A stretch of DNA of 64,000 nucleotides from Angiostrongylus vasorum (GCA_018806985.1 JADANN010000461.1:2091276-2155275), one strand, 5' to 3'; shown: positions 33,016-44,439, numbered from the stretch's first letter. The notes: generated by a model not told the origin, from the letters alone. A program made the numbers and translations.

Positions 33016-33972
33016 GATAGTGTTTCGTTGCCTTCGTAGGATTCGTCGTTTCGATGAATGAAAAGTATGTTTTACCAGAAGAAACGAGCTTTGACATAAC
33101 TGTTAAAAACGCTTATGTTCTCGTGCTCTTAGTTATGATTTATACTGTTTGAACCTGCTTATAACAATTCGCAATCTCCGGTCCGAGATCGCAGTTGTCA
33201 TTGCGTCAAGCCTGTCAACCCCTCCTAGGGGCGTGAGGAAAATCATCGCCGCTTTCGTCTCTTGCGACGAAATAATAGTGGAGTTCTCACAGCTGCTCTA
33301 TAAAGTACTTCCGGCAATTAAATGACCGCAATCGGAAAAGAGGGAATTGAATCAACATCGCTGACGCACCACAAATATCAGAGCATTGTTATAATTTTCC
33401 AGTGGCTAAACTCCAGCAAGCGATGGGTTCTTGTGTGCGTGCAATGGGTGTTGCCGTTCGTCTTCTTGATGCCGGTTATCGGGCGTGAACGGATCACGTT
33501 TAAAGACGACATGAGATTCAATGTGACCACTTCGCTTGTTTTGGTCAGTGCAGAAGAACCAAGTCAGAAACCTTCGAAACAGTTTTCAACCATATTTGTT
33601 TAGAGAAATATTTTTCACACACATACATGAATTTTTTAAGAAGTCCGCAGAAAGAATTCTACTTTCGTGCACTAATTTCACATGATCTTAATTGTATTAT
33701 AGAGACTGCTCTCAATCCCACAGAGAGTGTTATCCCTTTTTATCGACTTACCTGTATCTCAGATTCTTCATACACAGATTCACATAGTCGCTTATATAAT
33801 GCATGTTTTGCATGACATAGCCATCCTCTAGACAAACTTTCTCTTAAGCTGGAGCATATCTATCAGATGAACTGCCTATGTATGCTACACAATCCTTTTC
33901 CGGTTAAATTTCTTGTGTTCAAAGTTTTTGGCACATTATCTCGTTCAAACCCTTCTCATGCACACTGTAGTA

Positions 33973-34197
33973 CTAATAGATACTGTTCTTTGTAAGAAGT
34001 GGACATCTTTGTCCGATGCAAATTTCGCCATTTGAACATTTGTAATAAACCGTCGGAATGCATTCTACCACGAATGCCTTGGAACATCCGAATAGGTTTC
34101 TGTGAAAACAACACATCTTTGCACGACGTCCTGTCGTGCACAGGTGCTCTTCCACATTGGCTCTGCTTCGTCTAGGATGAATACAAGAGGCAGTCAT
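33973..34197 (-). other. Cysteine-rich frame, possible secreted-domain exon
   Basis: This 74-codon minus-strand frame is unusually rich in spaced cysteines: C..TTGRRAKMCCFHRNLFGC, then VECIPTVYYKCSNGEICIG and QRCP. The end resembles the EB/lustrin-type pattern C-x-x-G-x-x-C-x-G-x-x-C of nematode secreted proteins. A weak acceptor (TTCATCCTAG) lies at the start. No signal peptide or neighbouring exon was found, so it may be chance. The rest of 33,544-34,424 is unassigned. Confidence 0.25.
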
Positions 34198-34424
34198 CCT
34201 CCACGGACTCTTCTATATTGTAATAGTGTTTGTTTCTCATCTTACGTTGTAGATATCAAATGTTAAGCTCGCCATGTATACATGCACCATTAATCAATGT
34301 TTTGTGTTACGTACACTATGATTCTTATAAAAACTAGCGCGTTAAAGGTATTGTAAAGCTTTCTACCATCTTAATCTTATTCTACCGTCATTGTTCTGTT
34401 AATAATGTTATGCAAATCTTCTAC

Positions 34425-34695
34425 CTCGCATAGCGCTGTGGTTAGAGGTGACATGTAGTGTATACATGATGACTTTATCGATAACTCACCCTCGGCTTGT
34501 CAGGTCTTGCATCCCTCTGTTATCGGCAAATTGATACCAGACCTCCTTTGAAAGGCTAGCACCATTAAGTCGATAGTAAGACAGCACAAGTCATTACAAA
34601 GGCCAGATATGCATTCAATTCACCTCCAAACGATGCTTATTGAAGTCGAATGCATGGCGCATCCTCAACGCCGAGAGCTCTATTTACCCTTTTTC
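34425..34695 (+). repeat. SINE copy
   Basis: CCTCGCATAGCGCTGTGGTT head, GGCCAGATATGCATTCAATT body, GAGAGCTCTATTTACCCTTT tail. Confidence 0.65.
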
Positions 34696-34989
34696 ATCCT
34701 TCCTACGTGTATAGGCGCATGTATACTCATATACGTGTACATATATAGAATTTATACACACGTGTTTTGTTTTCTAGTGCAGAAGATGCGTCCATTTACG
34801 AGCATCAATGCTCGTTATGTGTGACAACTTTGCTTGCCAGTTGTTTAGGTGGTTTCCATAACATCCACAAAAGTCTCAATGGAAAATAACGGCGAGAATT
34901 GTATACGAAAGCAAACAGTTGTTCTTTCAGCGTAGAAAGGAAAAGTGTTTATCGTGTATTATCATATCAAAACCATTTGACAATCAGGT

Positions 34990-35075
34990 GTATTTGCCCA
35001 CCTTTAAGAAGCGTGGTTGTTTTTTTTGTAGTGGACACAATAAATTCGCAGCACATTGTTGTAAATGTTTTAAGC
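34990..35075 (+). pseudogene. Possible zinc-knuckle relic of a BEL/Pao-type Gag
   Basis: The plus frame reads KRGCFFCSGHNKFAAHCCKC. This resembles the C-x2-C-x2-H-x5-C knuckles found at the Gag C-terminus of nematode BEL/Pao elements. The frame runs into an AT microsatellite soon after, and no other Gag, protease or RT sequence was seen nearby. The match is short and could be coincidental. Confidence 0.25.
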
Positions 35076-35103
35076 AACCCTTTAAGGATGCCTTATATAA
35101 GCA

Positions 35104-35105
<2 letters not shown>

Positions 35106-35148
<43 letters not shown>
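35106..35148. repeat. (AT)n microsatellite
   Basis: About 40 bp of uninterrupted AT dinucleotide next to the tail of the minus-strand SINE. Confidence 0.95.
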
Positions 35149-35150
<2 letters not shown>

Positions 35151-35159
35151 AAGTGTGCA

Positions 35160-35455
35160 TAGAAAGCGTATAGGATAAAGCTCTCGGCGTTGAACAATCG
35201 CTGAGGGATGTGCCATACATTCAACTTCATTTAGCATCGTTTGGAGGTGATTGAATGCAAATCTGGCGTTTACAATGATTCGCGGTGGCCTTCCGATGTA
35301 TCGAGCCAATGCTGTTATCCTCCCAGACATGTCCGGTACCAATTTGCCGACCCTGGATTGATGGAAGGATTGGTGGGCCAGAAGCGCGGAAACCGATCCC
35401 ATGTGTCTGTTGCAGGGCTCCTCCGACTACTGCGCCACACACGCCATTTGTACAA
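35160..35455 (-). repeat. SINE copy, minus strand
   Basis: Read on the minus strand: GGCGTGTGTGGCGCAGTAGT head, CGCGCTTCTGGCCCACC, GGTACCGGACATGTCTGGGA, GATTTGCATTCAATCACCTC, and a tail GAGAGCTTTATCC at 35,165. Confidence 0.75.
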
Positions 35456-35798
35456 ATACATATGTTTAAAAGTATATATGTTTTTTGTATATCTGTGGGA
35501 ACATGCGTGCGTATATATGTTTTTTTTTATTTTTTTTTCTAATTTTACGTGAGCCATCATCACACCTACTGTGAGGATCCCTTCACTACTTGCATTTCCC
35601 TTCGCTTTCCTTGCATTCATCCATCGCAATGGTTTTCGAACACTTCGCGTGTTGTTTTGACTGTTGCTTAAGGATTTCGTCTTTTTTTATGAATGCAACT
35701 TTGGAGATAGCCGAGCTAAGGCGGTCCCACGTTGATCAGAGCAGTGTTGGATGTGGAAGGAACATATAGATATAAAAGTACACATATTAGAATTCATA

Positions 35799-35833
<35 letters not shown>

Positions 35834-35835
35834 CT
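35456..35835. repeat. Spacer with second AT microsatellite
   Basis: An unassigned stretch between two inverted SINEs, with T-rich runs. It ends in an (AT)n tract (about 35,800-35,831) directly before the next SINE. Confidence 0.7.
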
Positions 35836-36122
35836 AAAGGCGCGTGTGGCGCATTGGTTGGAGGTGCCACCGCGACACACACGTGGAATCGATCCTAGCG
35901 CCAACGGTCCACCAATCTTTCCATCCCTGTGGGGTCGGAAAATTGTACCAGACTTGTCTGGAAGGATAGCAGCACTGGTTCGATACATCGGTAGGCCACG
36001 CGAGTCATTGTAAAGGCCAGATATGCATTCAATCACCTCCAACGATGCTTAATGAAGTCGAATGCCTGGCGCATCCCTCAGGGATTGATTAACGCCGAGA
36101 GCTTTATCCTTTTATCCTTTAT
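35836..36122 (+). repeat. SINE copy, near full length
   Basis: GGCGCGTGTGGCGCATTGGT head, GGAATCGATCC B-box-like, CCAGACTTGTCTGGAAGGAT, ATATGCATTCAATCACCTCC, GCGCATCCCTCAGGGATTGA, and tail TTTATCCTTTTATCCTTTA. It makes a good reference copy for the family. Confidence 0.8.
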
Positions 36123-36464
36123 ATATATTATTATACATGAAGTTGACACAGATTTCTTCACGAACGCATTAATAAAAGACTTTATGTAGTAAAACAACTA
36201 ACGGCTAAATTTCCTAGAGCAATCGATTCCAGGTTACCAATTTGATGTCGACTTCATTCCTTGGTCCATCTTTTATCATTTGTTGCTTATGTTATTCGAG
36301 GATTCTTTGCCTACTTTATCACCATCGAGCTGACATGAGCGTGTGAGTCCTTTCTTGACAATACTAGAAGTACCACTAATATGTTTGTTAATTTTAAACA
36401 AAATTTCACACTTTAATACGGGAGGAATATTGAAAAAGTAAAGAAAATGTCATTACTCTCACAG
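36123..36464. other. Unassigned sequence
   Basis: AT-rich; nothing recognised. Confidence 0.5.
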
Positions 36465-36806
36465 AAGATATTTTATGTTGAACCTCTTTGGTTGTTCTTT
36501 AAAAACTATTGAATGAGAAGAAACTCATCCGAATAATCTTATAATTAATTGTTAGCCTTTACTTACTACCTATCGTTCTTTTTTCCATGGCAGCGCATTA
36601 TGTGAAGCACAACAAAAATGATGCCATAATATGAGCAGGACTCGGAACCTCAGTTGGGCTTCGAACTCTCACTTACCCTCACAAGGGAATAACGCGATGT
36701 CCACCACATAATTTAAGGCCTACGCTTTTCCTTTCTCTCAGTCAACTATCTACCCCAGTAGTGTTATTTCTTAATATTTCTCACCTTATTATTTTCGAGC
36801 GACAGA
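36465..36806 (-). repeat. Inner-arm flank repeat, partner of 21,491-21,815
   Basis: The inverted counterpart of the 21.5-kb flank, with the same block order and abutting the 5' end of RTE copy D. The similarity is clearly lower than in the outer arms. Confidence 0.65.
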
Positions 36807-37769
36807 TTTCCTTCATACGACGGATCTCGAGCCGGCAAGTGGCGAGGGTACGTGGCACGTCTCCAGCTGGCGGATGGGGAGTTTGATCGTGGACCAAAAA
36901 CGACTTTGCTTCCCTGAGACACAGGCGGATCCAGGAGATGGAATACCCTAGTTCCTGCTGCGCCGATTTGGCATATACTTTCTATATTTACGAGTGCGTA
37001 ATCACGCACGCGTGTGTGGGTGCGTTTTCAAGTTTATGCAGATTGTACTCTACGAGTCAATACGGGCAAAAGGCTGCAACTCAAGTGGCACGGAAGTATA
37101 TGGTAGACGCGATTAGGAGTCGCCTCCAACAAATGAGCTCCATGTCCACTCTGGGACAGACCTGGCAACCTAACCGTGAGTATACCCAAAGCCCCCACGT
37201 TCAGAGCCCAGCAAGCTATACGTTGGTATCAAAAAGCTAATAACATTAAAAGAAACGGGCATCCTTCCCGTAATCCCGAAAAGAGCTCCGATTCGGTGGT
37301 ATTGGGTAGCGTCAGTACAAAGAGGCTGCTAAAATCTCAGGGCCAGCCTAAGGTGCCTAAGCCGCAAAGAACTAAGGTGAAGATCTGTACCGACAGCGCA
37401 CGCACACTTGCATCCAAGTCTTCGACTTGATCATGCAAGGAAGACGGGTGAGGTACGATGTCACCGGCCTGGCCTAGACGAAATGACGCCATCCATTTAA
37501 CGCCGTCTATGACTTCGGAGAAGAACTGTTCCTCGGAACATGCGACAGTAGTGGAGTAGGCGGCGTCAGCGTTCTCGTCAACACGAGTATGTTCATGAAC
37601 ATCGATTCATCCCAACAACTAACAACCCGAAACGGACGTTTACGATTGAAAAGAAGCGGGTTAACACCAGCTCTGACAATCTTCGTCGTTTACGCGCCGG
37701 CATCATGCTATGACAAAGAAGTCGAAGCGTTCTATATGGATTTGGAGAAGTTCTACAGAGGAGACCATA

Positions 37770-38035
37770 CAAACCTCGGCATAGATAGTTGATGTACTTA
37801 TTTGTATGATCTTATAAACTGATCTTCTTTAGCTGATGCGAGGTTGGTATAGGTCTTCGTTGTCGTTTTCGTTGTTGCTTTCGTTGTTGCTCTTGTTCTT
37901 GTTGGTCAGTGGCCCACGTTTCGGCCATTTCGCCTTCTTCAAAGCCGTGATGTTACGAGTCGGACTCAAAACATACAAAAAGAAACGACGACAACGACAA
38001 CGAAGCCCTATACCAACCTCGCATCAGCTGAAGAA
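37770..38035. mobile_element. Hammerhead foldback element inside RTE copy D
   Basis: CCTCGGCATAGATAGTTGAT left part, inverted GGTTGGTATAGGTCTTCGTT / AACGAAGCCCTATACCAACC arms, and a near-complete core on the minus strand at 37,918-37,946 (TTGAAGA, a GGC/GCC stem, GAAAC; only the first core C is changed). The right junction, GCATCAGCTGAAGAA then AATCCAAAGTTGTTATTGG, equals that in copy C. Confidence 0.65.
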
Positions 38036-39490
38036 AATCCAAAGTTGTTATTGGAGATTTCAACGCCAAGACTGGACTGAAAAAGAACGTCTGAAGAACA
38101 TAACATTGGGGACCCACGGATTAGAATGGAACGAACAGGGTGAGCGGCTGTCTGAGTTTATCATGGCGACCAAGACCATCCATAGTAACTCACAGTTCCA
38201 GAAGCCCAACCCTAAGCGCTGGACGTGGGAGCTTCGCAATGGAGAGTACCACGACGAAATAGACCACATCACAGTAAATAGCTTTTGCCTAACCGATGTC
38301 GCTGTTGTCCAAAAATTCTACTCGGGATCAGACCACCGCCTCCTTCGTACAAGATTATATTTCTCGCAAAAAGGAGAAAAATCCGCTAAATTCAAAAACC
38401 GAAGTCCGAGAACCACCGCAAACTGGGACTTATTCAATTCATTAGTCGGCTGTTGGGAAAATGCCGTTGTCGATAACATCGACGAAGAATGCGATCAGCT
38501 CATTCAACATCTTTACGATAGCGCTGTGAAAGCTGAGAGTTTGAAGGTGACCAAGAGACATTTATCTCCAAAAATTCTCGAACTGATACGCCAACGTGGA
38601 ATCGCACGTGCTGCAGATACCCACCAACTAACTTATGAACTTGCAGAACAGTGTAGACAGGCGATAAAAAAGAGTTTAACAAGAGAAAAGCAGCATTATG
38701 TTCGAAGTTGCCGAGGCTGAGAAAAGCATTCGCGAATCCCCCCAAAAAGTTCGCCAGTGAAAACCGAGATGATTACACTCCGACACCCAGACGGAGCACT
38801 TACAGCGTCTAGAAAGGCAATGGAGAAAATCATTCACGAATTCCACTCAGATTTCTTCAAAAATCATGTCGTATTTCCATCATATGGAATAAAGGAGGAA
38901 TGATATGTTGGGACCATAGGTTCTCCCATCCGAAACCCGACATGCCGTTTCGACGGTGAAATATCGAACACCAGCAGGACTGGACATGATAAGATCTGAA
39001 CACTTGAGGAATCTTCCGCGAGTCCTCATAAACACACTGGCTAAGCTATTCACATGTTACCTATCTAAATGCAAGGTCCTCGTTACTCAGTGGAAGACCA
39101 GCAAGAGCGTGCTAATGTTCAAGAACGATGACCTCCACGATACCGGCAACCATCTGCCAATCTGCTGGCTCTCTGTGGTGTCAAACTTTTCACTCGAGTC
39201 ATCCTAAACAGGATTGACAGATCAGTGTAGGAAGGGCAGCCATGTGAGCAAGCAGGGGTTTCGAAACGGATTTAGTACGATGGACCACATCCACACGATA
39301 ACAAAACTCATTGAAGTATCGCCAGTGTACAAAAGACCGCACTTTTTCAATTTCACCGATTTAAAGAAGGCCGTTGAATCAATTCAGATAGAAGCAGTCA
39401 CTGAAGCGCTTGAAAGTCAGGAAGTCCCTACTCAGTAAAAACTCTTCGTGAGCTGTATAAAAACTTCTCAACCAAGATATTGCCATTCTA

Positions 39491-39877
39491 CTTACTTACT
39501 TGGTACTTGAACGGCCTGTCCTCACTGATTGAGCGGACCCCAGCAAAATCACCATTTCTCGGAGATTCGCTGGTTAAGCCATTGTGGTTCCTTGGAATCC
39601 CAAGGTCAGCCTGGCCAAAGTCTGCCCCAGGTCTTCACCACCACAAGCGGCAGCCTTGTTGATCAGAGGGGAAATTTACAACCATGCGACTTTGATACCA
39701 GCATGGTGGTGGATCCTGGTATTGGTTTACTCTTAACTAGGCTTCCTGATGGAAACGCCGGACTCCTTCTCAGCATGGGAGACCCTGCCGAGGAGACGAA
39801 TCCCCCCCCGCTGTACATCGCAATCCGACATCCAGGAACACCTCCCAGTCAAGATGAGGCGGTAAACCGTTGGGAGG
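39491..39877 (-). repeat. R400 inserted in RTE copy D with target duplication
   Basis: 387 bp from CTTACTTACTTGGTACTTGA to CGGTAAACCGTTGGGAGG. It is flanked by ATTGCCATTCTA (39,479-39,490) and ATCACTATTCTA (39,878-39,889). Other RTE copies have this stretch once, as ATCACCATTCTAC. This defines the ends of the R400 family and shows that it transposes. Confidence 0.75.
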
Positions 39878-40810
39878 ATCACTATTCTACAACGATATTA
39901 ACATCCACCTCAAAAGAGGGGGTTAGGCAAGGCGAAACCATCTCGGCAAAATTATTTAACGCCACCTTCCAGAACGCCATTCCAACATTCGAGTGGGGAT
40001 AATATGGGAGTGAAAATCGATGGTCGGCAATTACACCATCTTTCGCTCTGTTGATGACATCGTCCTTATAACACCAAACATTAGCCAAGCGGAACGAATG
40101 CTTGCGGACTTTGATAAAGCCTGTGGAATCATTAGTCTTCAACTAAATCTCGCAAGAACGATGTTCATGAAGAGCGGTTTGGTTTCGTATGCCATTCACG
40201 CTCAACGGAAAGAATATCTTCGAATGTTTCAGTTACGTCTATCTAGGTCGGGAAATCAACATGATGGACGGCTTGGCGTCAGAGCCGAGCAGAAGGAAAC
40301 GAGCGGCCTGAGGAGCTTTCAAGAGCAACGAGGATGTAGTGAAGAGAAAAAAGAACACCCGACTCCCTACCCACCTTTTCGACTCAAATGGAAACCTGGC
40401 CGTTGCGTAAGCAGGATAGATGGAACTCAACATTATTGAATGTGCGGTCGAAAGGACGGTGTTGGGACCATCTCGTATTACTCAAATAAAGGAAAGAATC
40501 TTAAGCTTCGACCTGCGTCAACAATCAAAAACCAAAGACACCGTTCCGTATGCCAAAGTGTCGAAGATAAGGTGGGCCGGATACGTAACCCGTATGAGCG
40601 ACAGCCGATGGACAAGAGCACTCAGTGACTGGATTTCTCGGAATGTCAAGCACACTGCAGAAAGACCACCGAGCCGATGGTCAAATCCCCTCAAAAAAGG
40701 CTTGGAAGAAAGATATGGTGCTCAATGAGTTCCTAGAGCGAGCAGAACCCACTGGGCTTCTCTTGCACGCATCTGGAGAAAAATGGATGATTTACTAGCG
40801 CACGCTCGAG

Positions 40811-41050
40811 TCACTGGACGATCAATGAGACCACAGGTGGCAGGTTATTATTTGCGATATTGGTATTCCATTTAGGCGATAAGAATTGCTCCGGATAGAA
40901 ATCCGTACTGTCTACAAACTTCATTAGCTGTTCGCTTCGATCATAATGCTGTGACAATAGAGAAGACGGAGTTATTCCCTTCAACTGCTGCCTTCCTCCT
41001 ACTCCACCCGGCGCCATTGAGGGAGGCAAGACTTGGAGTTGATATAGCAA
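40811..41050 (-). other. Conserved exon-like frame (arm 2)
   Basis: Counterpart of 17,893-18,084. It carries the same LQVLPPSMAPGGVGGRQQLK and SQHYDRSEQLMKFV with one change (DNTD to DSTD). The stop after FYPEQF is absent, so the frame continues into RTE 3' sequence (LSPKWNTNIANNNLPP). The function is unknown. Confidence 0.35.
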
Positions 41051-41189
41051 ACGCCTTTCCGTTTTTTAACATTTGTTGATAATTGTGGTCGTATTATATT
41101 TCCATCAACTGACCACAAACAATAAAGAATGCCTTGCAAAAAGCATCAGCAATTTCAGGCAATACTTTGCAACAAATGACGATGAATCA

Positions 41190-41740
41190 CGTTAGTTTTC
41201 TACCACGTCAGCTGATAGATTCTCCATCTTCAGTTATCTTTCCCACTTATTTCTCTCTAGTAACGATTGTCATATGGGCTGCATTGAATACCAGACGTTG
41301 TTTTGAACTGAACTTTTTTTTTGCAGGTCATTTCGAAGAGAATGCCGAGTCGTTGTGCATTTGACAGTATTAATTGTGACGTCCATTCTTCACTTCCTAT
41401 GTCATGTCGCTGTCATTTTATTATTTCTTGGCGTCACCGTATGTTCATTTATTTTTCTCAAACAGAAGAAAAAGTTTACAAATGGTTATGGAAGGAAGGC
41501 GAAATCTGTGTCACCTATGTTTCTCTCATGATATTTAGCTTGGAATGACTGCGTCGACTGCTGCCCGTGCTGAAGTGGCCCATCGGTTCCATCCTGTATT
41601 CGTTAGAAACTTCGACAATCCTGTCGGTGTTCTTCCTGTTGTATATCAAACATATCCTGGGAGAAGGTCGCTGACGTTCTTGCTCTCATGTCTCCGTCAG
41701 TACGATATCACATGTTGGGCTCACCTTATTTTCAAGATCT
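41190..41740 (+). pseudogene. Chemoreceptor TM5-TM7 exon remains (arm 2)
   Basis: A TM5-like SLVTIVIWAALNTRRCFEL piece comes first. A TTTTTTTTTGCAG acceptor ends at 41,326, followed by RRECRVVVHLTVLIVTSILH (TM6, 41,333-41,450). After a frame change there is LRRLLPVLKWPIGSILYS and VADVLALMSPSVRYHMLG (TM7 and C-tail). It lies downstream of, and on the same strand as, exons 1-3 at 27.7-33.5 kb, and supplies exactly the transmembrane segments missing there. It is broken and also duplicated in arm 1, so it is not safely the same gene. Confidence 0.5.
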
Positions 41741-42019
41741 AGGAGTGTAGAGTAGTGTCTTCGCGATTTAGTAGTTGGTAAAGTTGGCAACACGAGCTTT
41801 GCTCTTTCCCACCTTCGAAAGCATGGAGAATTAAATGTAACATTAAGAAAATCATGTCAGTCTGCCAAAAAGACAAAAAAAGGTCGTACCTTTTCTGAAT
41901 CCCTTACGAAGCAATGTTGATTCGGATTGCCCTCATTCTCGTTTTATATTGTGCTGCTAACCCTGCTGAAGATGACTGTACTAGTGACCATGTGGGCTTT
42001 AAAAACCTGACAAATCGCC

Positions 42020-44030
42020 CTTAGCTTCATTTCGATCTCATTGAAAGATGGGACTTTTTTTCTGTTGTTTTTCCTTTAAGTAGAAATCCTGCACTCTAAC
42101 TAGGAGTAAGTTAAAAAATATGGATAAAGTGTTGAGGAATGAAGGCAATCTTTTCAATCAATGTTTGGAAAAAGTGCTCCTAAGACAGGGTGCTGAACTC
42201 TTCTTCCTCAAAAAGCAGTATGTCAGACTTTCGATGGGAAGAACCTGTGCAACTCTTTTACTTGGTCATAGTAGGGGGGACAACTATATCTTTGTTTAAA
42301 GCTCGCATAATCACTCTTGACGTTTACACTAGCGTTTGCAGCTCTTTCATTGTCGCTCTTCATATTCTTGGAAACATTTCATATTCATCATAAAAGGCAT
42401 TTTATGGGAGTCATCATCAGGTGTTAGCCAGTTTTTTTGACGTCGATGATGTTGATAAGTTGCTAGATCAGACTCTCAGCGGAAGATTTCAATGCACACT
42501 GCAGCGATCGTAGTCTTTGAAATGGTACGTAGTGATCGTGAAATTTCAGCCGCTACTCTTATCATTATCACAAGTTTACATGCATTTCCTTAATTAGGTG
42601 ACATCACAAGAAGGTATCAATAAGGTTGTATATAGTGTTTAGCTTTATCGCATCGTCATCGTCAAGTCAGAATCATTACTGCCTCACATAAATCCTCTGA
42701 TGCTCTGATCTCTTGTACCTACTACTAATGCTGTATTCTAAATCACATCCGCGTATCAGATAGCGCCACCAACATGTCGTACAGCCGCTCCGTTTTCCCA
42801 AGGGTTACATCTGTCATCATCTTCCTGCCCTCACTTATTGATCCCATTAACGTATCGCCGCCTGCATTGTTGCTGTTTTGGGATATAGTTGTTCTTGCAT
42901 TTTTGTTGTTATAAACGGTCTAATTAGTCAAGCTGAGATATTGTTGTATGACAATGTCGAAAAAGCTCCTCGTGGTTGCAAATTTCCCACGAAATGGAAG
43001 GGTTCTGGAGGGATCTACTTTGAGCTAGCGAATATTGGGCTGAGGAAAAAGTGACTCGGAGACCTATTTTACACTGGCAAGTGCTCTACCTTCAGGCAAC
43101 AATGTGGTATCTCGGAATGGATATATGAAACATGCGTGATTTTTTAAGAGCAGGTGAAGAGCTTATTTGTTGGATACGCTGCCGACCTATATTTAACGCG
43201 CTTCTCAGTCGTTCTCTTAGAAACGCTTCGTACTTATAGTTTGGGGGTCACAATTTTCACAAATGAAAGATATTGGCCAAGATGGAGCTGCTGAACAGGA
43301 ACAGCATCTCCTCAATCTATCTCGTACCCTCATATTTAACTGGCTGGGGTCCATAATTCAGTGATATCCTCGCAATTGAGACAAAATTCGAACAGATTTC
43401 GCACTCTAAACTACTTCTCCAACAATAGAATAAAGAGTAAATAAGTCGACAAGCTTTTGGCTGAACAACTCTTGTCAGGATGCCCTTTTTCTGATAGTGC
43501 TGCGCACAGAACCTTTGATCAACAGTCTCATTTACGCCCATCCATGGATGATGTTGATAACAGCGAAGAATCTTCGTCGCAAATTGTGCGCTATGTACGG
43601 GATTCAAAAGCATTCCGTCAATAGTAGCTTTTTGGTATTTGTCGCCAGAAGACAACTTAAAAAACTGAGCTCCAATCCTGAACCACGCCTGTTTAGGAGA
43701 ACAGTGCAGTTACAAGAGAAGTGTAGATCATGATTTACATTCCCAGTGAACTTTTTGCTATTTTTAAAAGACTAGTGCCAAATGTGTTGTATTGTGTGTT
43801 TTTCGTCACGGCGTTTTAGACGACAAAGCAAATTCATGGTAGACAATGGCATAAATTGTTGATTTACATGTGAATGAAGTAGTCGAACAACTGTACAAAC
43901 GGGGCGTCATATTCTCAGTTGACGGCATCCTCCATCGAAACGGTCATTTTGTGTAACGGTTCGAGTTACTTCCTAAATATTATTGGTCATATATTCTATT
44001 ATTTAGAAAACAAAAAAACCCGATTACATA
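42020..44030. other. Unrecognised block shared by both arms (arm 2 copy)
   Basis: Matches 14,843-16,880 inverted. It includes a 67-codon frame (42,190-42,393) and a 78-codon frame (43,497-43,733, matching 15,079-15,357). No family is recognised. Confidence 0.5.
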
Positions 44031-44420
44031 CTTGATACTTGAACGGCCTGTCCTCACTGGTTGTACGCGCCCCAGCGTGATCTCCATTTTTTGGAGATTT
44101 GCTGGCTAAGCCATTGTGGTTCTCTGGAATCTCGAGGTCAGCCTAGCCAAAGTGTCCTCCAGGTCTTCACTACCACAGGCAGTCGCAGTCCTTGTGGATT
44201 AGAGGAAGATTTGCCTCCACGCGACTTTGATACCAGGACGGTGGTGGATCCTGGTACTGACTTACTCTTAGCTAGGCTTCCTGGTGGAAATGCTGGACTC
44301 TTTCTCATCTTGAGAGTCATTACTAGAAGATGAATTCCCCGCTGTGCATCGCAAGCGGACATCCAGGAACACTTCCCAGCCACGATGAGGCAGTAAACCG
44401 TTGGGAGAAAAAACCCTATT
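44031..44420 (-). repeat. R400 copy in arm 2 (shared with arm 1)
   Basis: TTGATACTTGAACGGCCTGT to GAGGCAGTAAACCGTTGGGA. The positional equivalent of 14,450-14,842. Confidence 0.65.
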
Positions 44421-44439
44421 AGGTAAGGAATGGATTACT

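Larger units (their letters stand above)
27727..33543 (+). pseudogene. Serpentine chemoreceptor (Srv-like), exons 1-3 only
   Basis: Three phase-0 exons. Exon 1, 27,727-27,870: ATG, 48 codons, TM1, ends IISQ then GTGAGT. Exon 2, 32,311-32,529: after TTTTAACAG, 73 codons, TM2-TM3, with TWCFAQYFILEIIRILGILL and QRYVG at the end of TM3; donor GTGAGG. Exon 3, 33,403-33,543: after TTTTCCAG, 47 codons, TM4 with WVLPFVFLMPVIGRER; donor GTCAGT. Together they give 168 residues of a roughly 320-residue receptor, with no internal stops. The layout (QGAADL after TM1, QRY after TM3) fits the nematode Srv group or a relative. No TM5-7 exons follow before 36 kb. The gene is either truncated, or its later exons lie beyond 41 kb in decayed form. 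It would act in the sensory neuron membrane if complete. Confidence 0.65.
36807..40843 (+). mobile_element. RTE-type LINE, copy D
   Basis: A plus-strand LINE with 5' leader (GACGGATCTCGAGCC), endonuclease (37,400-37,790, then 38,036-38,720 with [20 protein letters not shown]), RT fingers (38,956-39,207), palm (FTDLKKAVESIQIEAVTEAL), motif C DDIVLI at about 40,055, and C-terminal zone (40,420-40,728, IRWAGYVTRMSDSRWTRALS). It is broken by frameshifts and by two insertions: the hammerhead foldback element at 37,770 and R400 at 39,491. From about 39,880 onward it is near-identical to copy B. Upstream it is more diverged. Confidence 0.85.

Noticed and set aside
35106..35148. Telomeric or centromeric satellite
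   Set aside because: Only a simple AT dinucleotide run. No TTAGGC telomere repeats or satellite monomers were seen anywhere.
44061..44333. R400 frames (CGSEGDLPP..-like peptides) as a conserved protein
   Set aside because: Similar peptides appear in several copies, but on both strands and with different breaks. This is expected from a non-coding repeat of moderate divergence.
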